From an uncultured Collinsella sp. (GTDB lineage Bacteria; Actinomycetota; Coriobacteriia; Coriobacteriales; Coriobacteriaceae), in assembly GCA_902488525.1 (NCBI GenBank), contig CABTWP010000005.1, positions 1-57,870 of the forward strand: 57,870 nt of DNA. Reading direction: 5' to 3'. The notes below the pieces were generated by a model. That model was not told where the DNA came from. It made no database searches and saw only the letters and a program-made list of their open reading frames with translations. A program made the translations under genes and the position numbers. Shown here in pieces: positions 7,360-18,100 of the stretch. Position 1 is the first letter of the stretch, and the number at the start of each line of letters is the position of its first letter.

Positions 7360-10300
7360 ATGGATCTTTCGACTTTGATGCCGCAACAGCTGCAGATCGT
7401 CAAAACGCTCGACCGTCCGCTGTTTGTCTCGGCGGGCGCCGGTTCGGGCAAGACCTTTACCCTCACGCGCCGCATCGTCTACGCGCTCTCGCCCGAATCC
7501 GGTCCGTTCGTTGAGCATCTGGACCAGGTGCTCGCCATCACCTTTACCAAGGATGCCGCGGCCGAGATTCGCGACCGCGTGCGCCGTGCGCTTGTCGACG
7601 AGGGCATGGACGAGGAAGCGCTGACCGTCGACGACGCGTGGATCTCGACCATTCATGGCATGTGCTCGCGTATCCTGCGCGCGCACGCGCTGGAGTTGGG
7701 CATTGACCCCGAGTTCACGGTGCTCACCGATACCGACGAGCTCATGGATCAGGCTGTTGAGCATGTGCTGGGTCGCGCGACGGCACCCGATGCAGCCCCC
7801 GAGCTCGCGGCATCGCTCAAGGCCCTCTATGCCTGGTATCCCATGGCGGGCGAGGGCGGTCCCTTTGGCGGCGGTACGACCATCAAGGGTCTGGTGCGCG
7901 ACCTGCTGGAGCTGTCGAGCCAGTTGCCGGGCGGTATGGATGACGTGCGCGTGGCGCGCGGCCAGGCCGATACCTCGGCGCTCGCCGATGCCTATCGCGC
8001 GGCGCTGGGCGCAAGCAAGGCCGCGACCGAGAAGGCACAGGCGGCGCTCGACGCCATCGATGCGTTCGAGGCGAGCGGCAAGACCATGGCCGATGCGGCG
8101 CGACTCATGATGTCATGCACCATGCCGCGCGCGAGCAAGGCATTCCCTAAGGAGCAGGTCGAGCTGCTCAAGGCCGAGGCCGCCGATGCGTTTATCAATA
8201 TCGTGCTTGCCTGCGGTGCCCCGGCGCTCGATGCGCTGGTGGGCCTGGCCCGTTCCGTGGAGGCCGAGTATCGCGCACTGAAGGCTGCCCAGTCCGCCCT
8301 CGATAATAACGACCTGCTGCGTATGGCCTACGAGGCCCTGCGCGATTACCCTGCCATCCGTGCTGCGTACGAGGGCCGCTTTAAGATGGTCATGATCGAT
8401 GAGTTTCAGGATACCGACCAGATGCAGGTCGATCTGATTCGTTACCTGACGGGTGCGTGGGAGCGCGCGCTGTGCACCGTGGGCGATGCACAACAGTCCA
8501 TCTATCGCTTCCGCGGCGCCGAGGTCGAGGTGTTCCGTCGCCAGGAGCGCAAGGTGGGCTCGTCTGCCGCGCCCGAGGCGACTGTAGTGGCCGACGCACC
8601 TGCTGGCGAACTCGTCAAACTTGTGCGCAACTTCCGCAGCCATGACGAGGTGCTGCGTTATGTGGCACGCGTTTTCGACGGCGATGACGGCGGCCTGATG
8701 CAGGGCTTTTTGGATCTTGAGGCGAGCGACGGCCGCAAGGATACGCTGGTGGCAGACGCCTCGCGTCGTCAGGCGCTCTTTGTTGCCGGCGGCAGTACGC
8801 AGGAGCGCACACAGGCCAAGGCCCGTGCGATCGCCGAGCGCTTCCGCGCGCTTGCCGATGCCGGCCAGCCTCAGGGCGGCATGGTGCTGCTACTGGGCCG
8901 CATGACCAACGCCGACGTCTACGCCCAGGCCTTCCGCGACCAGGGGCTCGACTGCGTCATCGCGGGCGGCTCGGTCTTTGCCCAAGCAGCCGAGGTGCAG
9001 ACGGTGCGCGCCCTGGTATGTGCGCTCGCCAATCCGGCCGATACGGCGCAGGGCCTTATGCCGCTGCTCGCCTCGCCGATGTTTGCGCTCGGCGCTCAGG
9101 AGTTCCTGGCGCTGGCGACCAAGCTCGATAGCGAGACGGGGGAGACCTCGCGCCGGAATATCGACGCGGGCATCATGAGTGATTTCGACGTGCCGGGTCT
9201 GCAAGATCTGCCGCTCGTGACGCGCGCCCGCGAGGTGCTGCGGTATGCGCTTCGTCGCGTGGGCCGCGATTCGTTCGCCGCCATCGCGCGCGACGTGGTC
9301 AACGCCTCCGGCTGGTTTGTGCGTCTGACACAGCGCGGTCCCGAGGGCAAGGCCATTGCCGCCAACGTGCTCAAGGCGCTCGACGCCGTGGCCGAGGCGG
9401 AGGCCGAGTTCGGCAACTCGCCGCGTTCCATCGCGCTGGCCTTCGACCGCTTCTTGGCGGGCAAGGAAGCCCCGGGTGCCCTCAACGAGGAGGGCGACGG
9501 CGCGGTGCGCATCATGACGGTTCACGCCTCTAAGGGTCTGGAATATCCGGTCGTGGCGGTCGCCGAGTGCTTTGGCGTGCGTAAGTCCTCGGGTGCGGCA
9601 CAGATGGGTCGCGTCGAGGGAGGAGCGCAGGTCGTGGCACTGCCGGCACGCTTCGACGGCGTTAAGCTCGCCGACGGAACCTTTGTGAAGGGAGACGACG
9701 TCAAAAAGCAGTTTGAGCACGCGTTTAAGGGCAAGGGCACGTCGCTGTGGCTGCCGCCGGAGCTCATGGAGGACGTCTGTGCGACGGGTTCTCCCGCCGA
9801 GGCATTTGCTCGCCTGCGCAACGACGACCTGCAGCTTTCGCTCGAGGAGCGGGCCCGCTTGCTCTATGTTGCCATGACGCGTGCGCGCGAGCTGGTGATC
9901 TTGGCGATGGATGCCGGCGTGAGCCGTGGCAAGGTGACGGCGCCGACCTTCGACGTCGAGACCGATCTGACCTACGACGTGCTCCGCCGTATTTTGCCGA
10001 CCGACGCTCTGGACATGCCGCAGCTCGATGCCGACCGCCTGGTGTTCGACAACTCCCAGCCGGGCGACTACGAGCTCATTTCGCTCGCGGGCTTTACCTT
10101 TGGCGAGCAGGCGTTTGAGGCCAACGCTTCGCTGGATGCCGAGGGCAGGCTCGTTCGTGGCGATACCGATGTCGCCGGTAATGCTGCGCACTCAACTGTG
10201 CCTGGTCCTGCCGATCCCAAGCCCGATTCGTTTGAACTCGTATATCCCCAGGCGGCGGGCGTGCGCATGGGCATCTGTCCGTTCCCGGCGCGTGATTCGT

Positions 10301-10986
10301 ACAGCTATTCGTCGATTGCCGCGGCGCTGCATGCCGAGGCCGAGGACCGTGCCGCCGAGACGCGCGTGCCCATGGACGAGGCTGGCGATGATGCGGAGTC
10401 GGATGGCTCGGAGATGACGGATGCGGACGTGGCTGCTGTCGAGCCCGCCGGTAATCCCATGGCGCTGGGCTCGGCCTTCCACGCTGCCTGCCAGTGGCTC
10501 ATCGAGATGGGTGCCGATGCGCTGCCCGCTGAGCGTGCCGACGCCCTGGCTCGCCTGTGGCGCCTGACGCCGGAGCAGTGCGAACGCTTCGACGTTGCCC
10601 TGGACCGCTGGCTCAAGTCGGCTGTTCGTGCCGACCTGCTCGCGTGGCCGTGCGTTCGCGCCGAGGTGCCGTTTTTTTCGCTGGGCTGCGAGGACGAGGA
10701 CATCGCTCGCTACGGCGCCTATGCCGAGGGTGCCATCGATGCGCTAGCGACCGACCCGGCGGATTCGTCGCGCGCGCTGGTCATCGACTACAAGACGGGC
10801 GGCACGCCGGACGAGACGCCGGAACAGCTGCAGGAGAAGCACGCCCTGCAGGCGCGCGTCTACGCTGATGTTCTGCACAAGGCGGGCTTTGAGGCCGTGA
10901 CCGTCAAGTTCGTTCGCGTGGAGCAGGCGAATCCAACCATCTTCGTCGAACCCGCCGAACCTCAAGTAGTCACCTACAACCTCTAG
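7360..10986 (+). CDS. addA: AddA-like UvrD/Rep helicase with C-terminal nuclease
   Basis: This 1208-residue superfamily 1A helicase fused to a PD-(D/E)XK nuclease processes DNA ends for recombination. Helicase motifs in order: AGAGSGKTFTLTRR (Walker A, about 25-38), ITFTKDAAAEIRDR, MIDEFQDTDQ, GDAQQSIYRFRGAEVEVFRR, VRNFRS, IMTVHASKGLEYPVV and LLYVAMTRARE. The nuclease motif is AEGAIDAL followed by VIDYKTGG near residue 1145. AGGAGG upstream and a 3-nt gap from the previous stop imply translational coupling with the AddB-like subunit. Fusing both activities in one chain is standard for AddA. A long inverted repeat follows the stop. Confidence 0.93.
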   Translation: MDLSTLMPQQLQIVKTLDRPLFVSAGAGSGKTFTLTRRIVYALSPESGPFVEHLDQVLAITFTKDAAAEIRDRVRRALVDEGMDEEALTVDDAWISTIHGMCSRILRAHALELGIDPEFTVLTDTDELMDQAVEHVLGRATAPDAAPELAASLKALYAWYPMAGEGGPFGGGTTIKGLVRDLLELSSQLPGGMDDVRVARGQADTSALADAYRAALGASKAATEKAQAALDAIDAFEASGKTMADAARLMMSCTMPRASKAFPKEQVELLKAEAADAFINIVLACGAPALDALVGLARSVEAEYRALKAAQSALDNNDLLRMAYEALRDYPAIRAAYEGRFKMVMIDEFQDTDQMQVDLIRYLTGAWERALCTVGDAQQSIYRFRGAEVEVFRRQERKVGSSAAPEATVVADAPAGELVKLVRNFRSHDEVLRYVARVFDGDDGGLMQGFLDLEASDGRKDTLVADASRRQALFVAGGSTQERTQAKARAIAERFRALADAGQPQGGMVLLLGRMTNADVYAQAFRDQGLDCVIAGGSVFAQAAEVQTVRALVCALANPADTAQGLMPLLASPMFALGAQEFLALATKLDSETGETSRRNIDAGIMSDFDVPGLQDLPLVTRAREVLRYALRRVGRDSFAAIARDVVNASGWFVRLTQRGPEGKAIAANVLKALDAVAEAEAEFGNSPRSIALAFDRFLAGKEAPGALNEEGDGAVRIMTVHASKGLEYPVVAVAECFGVRKSSGAAQMGRVEGGAQVVALPARFDGVKLADGTFVKGDDVKKQFEHAFKGKGTSLWLPPELMEDVCATGSPAEAFARLRNDDLQLSLEERARLLYVAMTRARELVILAMDAGVSRGKVTAPTFDVETDLTYDVLRRILPTDALDMPQLDADRLVFDNSQPGDYELISLAGFTFGEQAFEANASLDAEGRLVRGDTDVAGNAAHSTVPGPADPKPDSFELVYPQAAGVRMGICPFPARDSYSYSSIAAALHAEAEDRAAETRVPMDEAGDDAESDGSEMTDADVAAVEPAGNPMALGSAFHAACQWLIEMGADALPAERADALARLWRLTPEQCERFDVALDRWLKSAVRADLLAWPCVRAEVPFFSLGCEDEDIARYGAYAEGAIDALATDPADSSRALVIDYKTGGTPDETPEQLQEKHALQARVYADVLHKAGFEAVTVKFVRVEQANPTIFVEPAEPQVVTYNL

Positions 10987-10998
10987 CCCTCAGATAAC

Positions 10999-11061
10999 TT
11001 GCGGTGGAATACGGACTGTTTTGGCCAAAAAAGCCGCCAAACAGTCCGCATTTCACCGCAA
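10999..11061. repeat. Imperfect inverted repeat after addA, dispersed family
   Basis: TTGCGGTG and CGGACTGTTT on the left pair with AAACAGTCCG and CACCGCAA on the right, giving a 63-nt hairpin with a short GGC/GCC inner stem around an A-run. There is no T-tract, so it is not a standard terminator. The same arm sequence occurs at positions 1-20. Confidence 0.7.
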
Positions 11062-11117
11062 CTGCAAGAGGAGCCGTGTTGGTTTGGCTAGGTTCGGGTG
11101 CCGTCCGCGCCGTGGGG

Positions 11118-11123
11118 TAAAAT
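11118..11123 (+). promoter_or_regulatory. Possible dnaE -10 element
   Basis: TAAAAT lies 40 bp before the dnaE start, in the only non-repeat part of the 176-bp gap. No good -35 is visible (best is TTCGGG at 11093), so this is weak. Confidence 0.3.
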
Positions 11124-11162
11124 CGTTCAGTCAGAACACGAACCCGCATCGGAGCTCATCAC

Positions 11163-14100
11163 ATGGCATTCGTCCATCTGCACAATCACACTGTTTTCTC
11201 CATGCTCGACGGCGCAACCCGTATCCAGGATATGGTCAACCGCGCCGTTGAGCTGGGCATGCCCGCCGTGGCCATTACCGACCACGGCTACATGTATGGC
11301 GTGCCCGACCTGGCGCTGGCCTGCGACGCCGTCAACCACAACACGCCCGAGTACAAAACCTGGAGCCACGACAAGGCCTTCTTGGAAAAGGACCGCCGCG
11401 ACGAGCTGGTGGAGCCCGACCCCGAGGCAAACCCGCGCGAGCATGCCCAGTACGTCAAAGACATGGCCATGTGGGACGAGAAGGGCAACATCGACGAGCT
11501 CAAACCGCCCCTGGTCATCAAGCCCATCTTTGGCTGCGAGGTCTACTTTACGCCGGACGAGACCCTTGCCCGCGACCACAAGCCCGAGCTCTACCACATG
11601 ATCCTTCTGGCCAAGGATCAGGAGGGCTACGTCAACCTAATGCAGACGGTCTCCGAGGCCGCCGTGCAGGGCTTTTACTACAAGCCGCGCGTGACGCTCG
11701 ACAACCTGCGCCGCCATGCCAAGGGCATGATCTGCACGAGCGCCTGTATCGCGGGCATCATCCCCAAATACATCGACCGCGGCGACATGGAAGGCGCCAT
11801 CAAGTGGGCCGAGACCTTCCGTGACACCTTCGAGCCCGGCGACTTCTACATCGAGATCCAGGAACACGGCATCACCACCGACAACGGCCTGACCGACGAG
11901 CAGATGGACCGCACGCTCATCGACATCGCCAAGCAGGTGGGCGTCAAGGTTATCGCTACCAACGACTTCCACTACCTGCGCCGCGAGGACGCGCCCGTGC
12001 AGGACGTCATCATGTGCATCGGCATGAACGCCAAGGTTGACGACCCCAACCGCATGCGCATGACCGGCTCGGAGTTTTACATGAAGACCGAGGAGGAGAT
12101 GCGGGCGATGTTCCCGTATTGCCCCGAGGCCTGCGACAACACGCTCGAGATCGCCGACAAGTGCTACGTTGAGCTGGACTGGGACTCCATCATCCTGCCG
12201 CGCTTCCCGTTGCTCGATCCCGGCGAGACGCACGAGAGCCAGTTCCGTCGCGAGTGCGAGAAGGGCCTGCGCCAGCACTATGGTGACGACTGGGCCACGC
12301 GCGAGATCGGTGGCGTCAACATCAAAGAGCGCTTTGAGTACGAATACAAGGTCATCTGCGACAAGGGCTTTGCCGCCTACTTTTTGATCGTTGCCGAGTA
12401 CGTGCAATGGGCTAAGGACAACGGCATCGGCGTCGGCCCCGGCCGTGGCTCGGCCGCCGGCGCTATCGTCGCCTACGCCATGAACATCACCGCGTTCGAC
12501 CCGCTCGAGAACGGCCTGATGTTCGAGAGGTTCCTGTCCCCGCAGCGTACCGAGATGCCCGATATCGATATGGACTTCGACGATGAGCGGCGCCTCGAGG
12601 TCGTGGAGCACGTTCGCCAGCTCTACGGCCCCGAGAAAGTCACCCACGTCATCACCTACTCGACCATTAAGGCCAAGCAGGCCATCAACGACGCCGCGCG
12701 CGTGCTGGACTATCCGGTCTACATGGGCCAGCGCCTGTCCAAGATGGTCTCGAGCGACCCCAAGGTCAAGCTCAAGCAGGTGCTCGAAAAGCAACCCGGC
12801 AAAGAGGATCTGTTTAACCCCGACTTTGCCGAGGCCTATAAAAAGGACGACGACGCTCGCCGCATCATCGACACGGCGCTCTCGATCGAGGGCCTCACCC
12901 GTGGCGAGGGCGTGCACGCGTGCGCCGTTCTGATCTGCCGCGACCCCGTCAACGAGCACGTGCCCACCAAGCTCGACACCAAGGGCGGCGTCGAGATTAC
13001 CCAGTACGAGGGCCATACCGTTGCCGACATGGGCCTGCTCAAGATGGACTTCTTGGGCCTGCGCACGCTGACGGTTATCTCCAAGGCCAAGGCAAACATC
13101 AAAAAGAACTTCGGCATCGACATCAAAGAGGAAGAGATTCCCTTTGACGACCCCGAGATCTTTAAGCTCATGGGCTCCGGCCACACCGCCGGCGTCTTCC
13201 AGGTCGAGTCCGCCGGCATGACGGCCACGATCAAGAACATGAAGCCCACTGAGTACAAACACGTCGTGGCATTGATCGCTCTGTACCGCCCGGGCCCGCT
13301 GGGCGCCGGCATGGTCTCGTCCTACATCAACCGTATGAACGGCAAGGAGCCGGCCGTCTCCTACGATGACCGTCTGGACGACATCCTGGGCGAAACCTAC
13401 GGCACCATGGTCTACCAGGAGCAGGTTATGCTCATCTCCGTCGAGATGTGCGGCTTCTCCAAGGGCGAATCGGACTCGCGTATCCGTAAGCCCGTGGCTA
13501 AGAAGAAGATCAAGCTGCTCACGTCGACGGTGCTCCACTGGGAGGATGGCTCGGACGAGACCACCTACGACCACTGGATGAACGGCGCCATCAAGAACAA
13601 CTACACGCGCGAGGTCGCCCAGAAGATTTGGGACGATGTTCTCGAGTTCGCGTCCTACGCCTTTAACAAGTCGCACTCCGCCGGCTACGCCATCCTGGTT
13701 ATGCAGACGGCGTGGCTCAAGGCGCATTATCCGCACGAGTACATGGCGGCCGTTCTGACGTCCTATACGGGCAAGACCGACAAGATCGTGCACTACGTCT
13801 CGGCGTGCCGCCACGACGGCATCCCCGTGCTTTCGCCAGATGTCAACGAGTCCGGTACCGAGTTCACGGCTACCAAGGAAGGCGTGCGCTTTGGTTTGGC
13901 TGGCATCCGCGGCGTGGGCACCGGCGTGGCGCAGGCGATTATCGCCGAGCGCGAGGCGGGCGGTCCGTTTAAGACGCTGCACGACTTTGTCGAGCGCGTG
14001 GACTCGAGCCAGGCCAACCGTCGCGTGATCGAATCGCTCATCAAGGCAGGCGCTTTCGACTCCACGGGGTATCCGCGTCGCCAGATGATGCACTTCGTGG

Positions 14101-14966
14101 ACAAGAACAACCCCGAGAACATCATCGATGCAGCGGTAAAGCGCCAGAAAGATCGCGCGAGCGGCCAGACGTCGTTCTTCGATATGTTTGGCGACGTTGA
14201 GGGCTCGGGCTTTGAGGTGAGCGTGCCCGATCCGGATGGCCAGGAGTGGGACCGCCACCTTAAGTTGAGCCAGGAGAAGGAGGTTCTGGGCATCTATGTC
14301 TCGGACCACCCGCTGCGCCCGTTTGAGTATGCACTAGCCAAGGCACGCGACTTCTCGTTCTCGCAGATCGATACCGGCTACGAGGTGCAAAACCCCACGG
14401 GCGGTACCATCAACCAGGAGATTCCCGAGGGCAAGGCGCTGTGGTGGGCCGGCATGGTCTCGAGCGTGTCCAAGCGCGTGACCAAAAACGGCGACCCCAT
14501 GGGTATTGTGCAGCTCGAGGACATGGAAGGCGAGGCCACGGTCGTGGTGTTCCCCAAGACCTACAAAGAGGCCGAGGGATACCTGTACGGCGAGGTCGAT
14601 CCCGAGACCGGTGCGCAGCTGTCTGATGCGTTTGTTCGCATTAAGGGCAAGCTCGAGCGTTCGGACCGCGGCGACCAGATCATCGCGCAGGAGATCGTGC
14701 CGCTTGAGCTTAACGAGGAGAACAACAAGCCCAAGGTGTTTGAGGTCATGGTGCCCAACAGCCGCTTTAGCCAGGGCAATATGGCGCGTCTTGCCACGGT
14801 GCTTACCGCAAACCCGGGCGGCGACCGCGTGGAGATCTTTATCGAGCAGGTGGACGGGCGCGTACTGCGTGCCGAGGTGCCGGCCAAGGTCAACGCACGC
14901 TCGATTCCGCTGCTGGCAGAGGCAAAGGCGATTGTGGGTAACCAAGGCAGAGTGACGGTAATTTAA
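11163..14966 (+). CDS. dnaE: DNA polymerase III subunit alpha (DnaE)
   Basis: This is the catalytic subunit of the replicative polymerase, 1267 residues. The N-terminal PHP domain opens with VHLHNHTVFSMLDG and keeps AITDHGYMYG. The palm domain has GPGRGSAAG (near 427) and the catalytic aspartates in PDIDMDF (about 466-472). VFQVESAGM and the later FNKSHSAGYA are conserved alpha-subunit motifs. A helix-hairpin-helix (GIRGVGTGVAQ), a beta-clamp-binding candidate (GQTSFFDMF) and an OB fold (from about 1090) follow. Length and order are those of DnaE1. GGAG 8 nt before ATG fixes the start. An acidic, lysine-containing insert near residues 60-115 breaks up the PHP domain. Confidence 0.97.
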   Translation: MAFVHLHNHTVFSMLDGATRIQDMVNRAVELGMPAVAITDHGYMYGVPDLALACDAVNHNTPEYKTWSHDKAFLEKDRRDELVEPDPEANPREHAQYVKDMAMWDEKGNIDELKPPLVIKPIFGCEVYFTPDETLARDHKPELYHMILLAKDQEGYVNLMQTVSEAAVQGFYYKPRVTLDNLRRHAKGMICTSACIAGIIPKYIDRGDMEGAIKWAETFRDTFEPGDFYIEIQEHGITTDNGLTDEQMDRTLIDIAKQVGVKVIATNDFHYLRREDAPVQDVIMCIGMNAKVDDPNRMRMTGSEFYMKTEEEMRAMFPYCPEACDNTLEIADKCYVELDWDSIILPRFPLLDPGETHESQFRRECEKGLRQHYGDDWATREIGGVNIKERFEYEYKVICDKGFAAYFLIVAEYVQWAKDNGIGVGPGRGSAAGAIVAYAMNITAFDPLENGLMFERFLSPQRTEMPDIDMDFDDERRLEVVEHVRQLYGPEKVTHVITYSTIKAKQAINDAARVLDYPVYMGQRLSKMVSSDPKVKLKQVLEKQPGKEDLFNPDFAEAYKKDDDARRIIDTALSIEGLTRGEGVHACAVLICRDPVNEHVPTKLDTKGGVEITQYEGHTVADMGLLKMDFLGLRTLTVISKAKANIKKNFGIDIKEEEIPFDDPEIFKLMGSGHTAGVFQVESAGMTATIKNMKPTEYKHVVALIALYRPGPLGAGMVSSYINRMNGKEPAVSYDDRLDDILGETYGTMVYQEQVMLISVEMCGFSKGESDSRIRKPVAKKKIKLLTSTVLHWEDGSDETTYDHWMNGAIKNNYTREVAQKIWDDVLEFASYAFNKSHSAGYAILVMQTAWLKAHYPHEYMAAVLTSYTGKTDKIVHYVSACRHDGIPVLSPDVNESGTEFTATKEGVRFGLAGIRGVGTGVAQAIIAEREAGGPFKTLHDFVERVDSSQANRRVIESLIKAGAFDSTGYPRRQMMHFVDKNNPENIIDAAVKRQKDRASGQTSFFDMFGDVEGSGFEVSVPDPDGQEWDRHLKLSQEKEVLGIYVSDHPLRPFEYALAKARDFSFSQIDTGYEVQNPTGGTINQEIPEGKALWWAGMVSSVSKRVTKNGDPMGIVQLEDMEGEATVVVFPKTYKEAEGYLYGEVDPETGAQLSDAFVRIKGKLERSDRGDQIIAQEIVPLELNEENNKPKVFEVMVPNSRFSQGNMARLATVLTANPGGDRVEIFIEQVDGRVLRAEVPAKVNARSIPLLAEAKAIVGNQGRVTVI

Positions 14967-14978
14967 GGACGGCGTTGG

Positions 14979-15109
14979 CGGGGTAGCTAATTTGGGACGG
15001 GGCTATTTTAGCTACCCTTTGACTGACGGCGAATGAGTCGGGGTCGGAATGCATCTCAACCGACATATGGGGGTAGCTAAAATAGCCCCGTCCCAAATTA
15101 GCTACCCCG
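14979..15109. repeat. Perfect 39-bp inverted repeat with nested palindromes
   Basis: Bases 14979-15017 and 15071-15109 are exact reverse complements, separated by 53 bp. Each arm is itself bounded by the 10-bp inverted pair GGGTAGCTAA and TTAGCTACCC around a TTTGGGACGG core. It fills most of the gap between dnaE and the SNF2 gene. There is no T-tract. It could act as a strong hairpin, but its nested form looks more like a mobile REP/MITE-type element. Confidence 0.9.
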
Positions 15110-15128
15110 GGTGAGATTGGAGGAAGTG

Positions 15129-18100
15129 ATGGCGCAGGGGACGTTTGTGCAGGCGCTTCGTAAGGAGGCGGCGCTTAGCAGCACCTTTATGAAGGGGCGC
15201 TCGCTCATGCTCAACGGTGCCGTGCTGTCGTTTGAGGACTCCGGCTCGCGCTTCTCCAAAAACGTGAACATCGAGGGCACGGTGCGTGGCTCGCGCGGCG
15301 ACCTGTACAAGACGCACGTGGCGCTCGATATGGACGAGCACGAGGTTATTGACTACGACTGCGATTGCCCCGCTGCCTTCCGCTATTCCGGCATGTGCAA
15401 GCACGCCATCGCCACGGCGTTGGCGTATCTGGATGCCAGTGGCGCCGAGCCTGTCGAGGGCCTGCGTACGCCGGTCCGCACGTTTACGGCACCGCCCGCA
15501 CAATCCAAACAGTCCGCACGCCCCGCGCCTAGCGCATCTTCGGTCAACCCCAACTTTCCCTTCCCTGCGCCCGTCCCCACGAGCCCGAGCCTTGTGGCGG
15601 CGCTTTCCGATCTTTCGGACGCGCGCATGGACGAGCTCGCGGCCATGCGTCGCAAGCTCGCCGGCACCATTGACCCCGATGCGCCCAAAGCGGTGCTGGA
15701 GCCCTCGCTGGTGCCGTACTACAATCCGCTGTTTGCCGATCGCTTTAACTGGGCGCTCGAGTTTCGCATTCGCTGCGGTTCGGTGTCCTACGTGGTTAAG
15801 GATATCGACGGCATGGCCGATGCCTATGTGCGTGGTGGTACGTTCTCCTATGGCAAGAAGCTTACGTTTGCCCATGTACCCGAGGCTTTCGATGACGTGT
15901 CGACAAAGCTGCTCGACTTTGTCGCAATGACGATCGCCTACCTGAGCGACATCACGAGTTCGCGCTCGGCATCGTATGACTTTGCTCGCAGCGGCTTTGT
16001 TGCCGAGCGTCAGTTGCCGGTATCCGAGTATTCCATCGTGTCCGTGCTGGACCTGCTGCGCGGCAGGACCATGTCCTTTGAGCCTGCTTGGTCGCGGGGG
16101 ACGACGACGCATCGCTCCTACGAGGTGGCGGTCGAGCCGTCGCCGCAGGGGGAGGGCGAAGTCCCGGCTAAGCGCCCGCCGCTCCTTGCCGCCAAGATTG
16201 CACCGGCGGCGGGAGGCAGCTACGACTTGCGCCTGCCGGCCGATACGTACTGCTTTGTCGCAGGTGACGCAGCCTATCTGGTCGATACGCGCCGCGCGCG
16301 CCGTACCGACGCGGCGTTTGCCCAACATGCGGCGCCGTTCCTATCGCACTTGTTGCCCTGCCGCACGCCGGTCCATATCGCTGCCGACCAGGTGGGTGAG
16401 TTCTGCCGCATGGCGCTGCCCATCTTGCGCGACTACACCGACCTGACCGCTCCCGCCGTACTTGACGCCGTGGCGCCCGAGCCGAGTTTTGCCATGGCGA
16501 TTGGCGTCGACGATGGTCTTGTGACCTGCAAGATTACGGTGGCCTACGGCGATTGGTCGGCAGATCTCTTTAGCCTGGGTGCTCCGGGAAGCCCCTTCGA
16601 AGAACAGCGCCCGGGCGTGCCGCCGCGCGACGAGATAGCAGAGTTTCGCGTTATGGACACGGCGGCCCTGTATTTCGACTTTTACGAGGGCGGCCTGGCG
16701 TTTGAGGAGCGCGACGACGAGAGCCTGTTCTGCTTGCTGACCGAGGGCCTGTCTGCCCTGTCCGAGCTGGGCGAGGTCATGCTCAGCGACCACCTACGCC
16801 AGATCTCGGTGCGCCCTGCGCCCAAGCTTTCGGTGCGTGCCACCGTCAAGAGCAACCTGCTCGATGTTGAACTGGGCGCGAGCGGTCTTTCGGCGGCAGA
16901 TCTTGCCATCTACCTCGACTCCTATAAGCGCCATCAAACGTTTGCGCGCCTTACGTCCGGCGACATCATTCGCCTGGACGAGGGCGCTCGAGCCGCGTTT
17001 GGCCTCGCCAAGGACCTGGGCGTCGATGCCGTCGACCTGCTCGACGGCGTGTCGCTTTCCGCATCGAGCACCCTGTTCGTCGATAGCATGCTCGCGCGCA
17101 CGCCCGCGCTCGAGGCCGATCGCGACGCTGCGTTCCGCCGTACCGTCGAGCGCCTGGACACGCTCGGCAAGATGGACTTTACGGTACCCGCCTCGCTCAA
17201 GGCCACGCTGCGTGGCTACCAGGTCGACGGCTACCAGTGGCTCGGCTCGCTTGAGCATCTGGGCCTCGGCGGTATCTTGGCCGACGATATGGGCCTGGGC
17301 AAAACGCTCCAGATGATCGCGCATATCCTGGTGCGCGTGGAGGCGGGGGACAACAAGCCCACGCTCGTGGTATGCCCGGCCTCACTCGTGTACAACTGGA
17401 CTGCCGAGCTGGAGCGCTTTGCGCCCTCGCTGGATGTGTGCGCCATCGTGGGCGCCAAGGCTCAACGCCGCGTGCAGATAGCAGGCGCCGACGAGCATAA
17501 CGTGGTCGTGACGTCGTATGACCTCATGCGCCGCGATATCGACGAGTATGCCGAGCGGGACTTTGCCCGCGTGGTGCTCGATGAGGCCCAGTACATTAAA
17601 AACCCGCTCACCCAGGTGGCGCGCGCCGCAAAGCGCCTGCCTGCCGGCGTGCGCTTTGCCCTGACGGGCACGCCCATCGAAAACCGCCTATCCGAGCTCT
17701 GGAGCATCTTCGACTTTTTAATGCCGGGCCTGCTCGGCACGCGCGAGTCGTTTGCCAAGCGCTTCGAAAGCCCGGTCGAGCATGCCGAGGGCGACAGTGC
17801 CGCTCGCCTGCAAGCGCTCGTGTCGCCGTTTGTGTTGCGCCGTGTCAAGGAAGACGTGGTGGCCGACCTGCCCGAGAAGATCGAGGATACGGTCATGGCG
17901 CAGCTCACCGGCGAGCAGCGCAAACTCTACCTGGCCAACCAGGACCGCATCGCCCAACAGGTGCAGCATCGCGAGGCATCCGAGTTTAAGAAGGACAAGC
18001 TCAAGGTGCTCGCCGAGCTCACCAAGCTGCGCCAGATCTGCTGCGACCCGCGTCTGCACTACGAGGATTACAAGGCGGGGAGCGCCAAACTCGATACGTG

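Noticed and set aside
7360..10986. Defence island reading of the AddAB-like genes
   Set aside because: They neighbour housekeeping replication genes, and the two-subunit architecture is that of recombinational repair; no restriction or other defence genes adjoin.
11637..14309. 890-residue open frame on the minus strand inside dnaE
   Set aside because: It lies wholly within dnaE, whose motifs are intact. The translation is His/Asp/Val-rich with no recognisable domain.
15111..15128. Upstream GTG start for the SNF2 gene
   Set aside because: It directly abuts the inverted repeat and lacks a ribosome site; the ATG at 15129 has GGAGG at good spacing.
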